From assembly GCA_039889035.1 (NCBI GenBank), contig JBDQQY010000033.1, forward strand, positions 47,259 to 111,258: a stretch of DNA of 64,000 nt, given 5' to 3'. This DNA comes from Plantactinospora sp039889035 (GTDB lineage: Bacteria; Actinomycetota; Actinomycetes; Mycobacteriales; Micromonosporaceae). Under the pieces are notes generated by a model that worked only from the letters and a program-made list of their open reading frames with translations, ran no database searches and was not told the DNA's origin. Below, piece by piece: positions 63,446 through 64,000 of this stretch; the first letter of the stretch is position 1; the number at the start of each line of letters is the position of its first letter. Made by a program: the position numbers and the translations under genes.

Positions 63446-63776
63446 ACGACGATGGTCCCAGCCGGCGACGGCCGTGACGACCGCGATGGTGGTCGGCCGC
63501 CATCGAGGTCGGCGCGGCCGACTGCCGCGCCGCTTCGCGGCTAGCCACCGAAGTACGCGATCCGGGCGCGGTGATCCGACGCCACGGCAAGCCTCCCCGG
63601 CCCGAAGGCCGGGCCGGGAAGCCGCACGACGCCGGCAGGCCGCGCACCGAGGCACGAGCCGTGCCAGCCACCTGCCATAAGCCCGTGCCGTAGACGGTCG
63701 CCAGCGGGCAGGACTGGTCACCACTACCCCGCCGCTGACCAAACACAACGGACAGACCCGGACAGCCAAAAACGAT

Positions 63777-63820
63777 CTTCCAAACTGACGGTGCGGGTTC
63801 GATTCCCGTCGCCCGCTCCA
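63777..63820 (+). tRNA. 3' part of a tRNA-Gly(TCC) gene (probable integration scar)
   Basis: From the anticodon loop CTTCCAA (63777-63783, anticodon TCC) the DNA reads the 3' anticodon strand, the T-arm GCGGGTTCGATTCCCGT and the acceptor strand CGCCCGC-T-CCA, ending at 63820. The expected 5' half (D-arm and acceptor GCGGGCG) is absent upstream. Integrases of actinomycete elements recombine at tRNA 3' ends and leave such copies. Confidence 0.75.
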
Positions 63821-63885
63821 GTCCCTCCGGCCCAGATCAACGACATGATCGCTGAGCCTGGGCCGTTCTGGTTCTAGGCCGTGTG

Positions 63886-64000
63886 TCATAAGTACCGTTC
63901 GAGTCTGCGGAGCCAGGTGTTGATCATGCTGATGGTGGCGGTGGCTTCGTAGCGCACGGCGAGCTTGTCGTAGCGGGTGGCCACGGCGCGGTGTTGTTTG
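63886..64000 (-). pseudogene. IS5-family transposase, C-terminal part running off the window
   Basis: The minus frame reads KQHRAVATRYDKLAVRYEAT then ATISMINTWLRRLERYL and a TGA at 63888-63886. RAVATRYDKLAxxYxATxxxAxIxxWLR is the conserved end of IS5-group transposases. The rest lies beyond position 64000, so whether the gene is intact cannot be seen. Confidence 0.7.

Noticed and set aside
63777..63820. A complete functional tRNA gene
   Set aside because: No D-arm or 5' acceptor strand matching CGCCCGC exists upstream, and the 5' anticodon strand does not pair.

Overview
The window is high-GC, actinobacterial DNA. GTG starts, ATGA/GTGA gene overlaps, EccB/EccC/EccD-type secretion genes, mycosin, paired NarL-type two-component systems and many actinomycete IS remnants fit a filamentous actinomycete, most likely Micromonosporaceae. 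That family call is an inference from gene content, not from a marker gene.

Layout. 1-2.3 kb is decayed DNA with a broken membrane-protein gene. 2.3-5.8 kb holds a YCII-type protein, then a NarL regulator and two kinase-like membrane proteins. 6.7-12.3 kb mixes small genes with gene debris: a beta-lactamase tail, an MDR tail, an SDR head, a phage-type gene hit by an integrase-type IS, and an IS256 piece abutting a truncated secreted-protein gene. 12.5-19.6 kb carries a secreted CocE/NonD hydrolase with a clear terminator, a frameshifted histidine kinase, its regulator, an MMPL transporter and an integrase remnant.

19.8-43.6 kb is the core: a type VII (ESX-like) secretion locus. eccD-eccB-eccC run leftward. 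From a shared 200-bp promoter region with a 13-bp direct repeat, a rightward operon encodes small helical WXG100-like candidates, a PPE-like Pro/Gly-rich protein, a YbaB-like protein, a 3072-residue protein with a metzincin-type zinc motif and C-terminal membrane segments, mycosin, two kinase halves and a NarL regulator. Most rightward genes are coupled by 4-bp overlaps. A secreted glycoside hydrolase converges on the end.

The kinase-like pairs at 3.5-5.8 kb and 40.5-42.9 kb are paralogous. In each, the first protein keeps the ATP-binding boxes but has lost the phosphoacceptor His. The second keeps the His but has lost the ATP-binding boxes. The best reading is two split (two-protein) histidine kinases, each with a NarL partner, one built into the secretion operon. 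This plus the giant metzincin-bearing protein is the most promising system in the window.

45.6-64 kb is an accessory zone full of transposase debris (IS630, IS256, IS110, ISL3, IS6, Tn3-like, IS3, IS5, Mu-like). Between the debris sit a DUF3592-type protein, an Hsp70-TM-WD40 fusion with identical 129-bp repeats, a truncated tyrosine integrase, an ECF sigma/anti-sigma pair flanked by inverted 85-89-bp palindromic repeats, a serine hydrolase fused to an unknown helical domain, a MerR regulator, and a 3' tRNA-Gly(TCC) fragment that looks like an integration scar.
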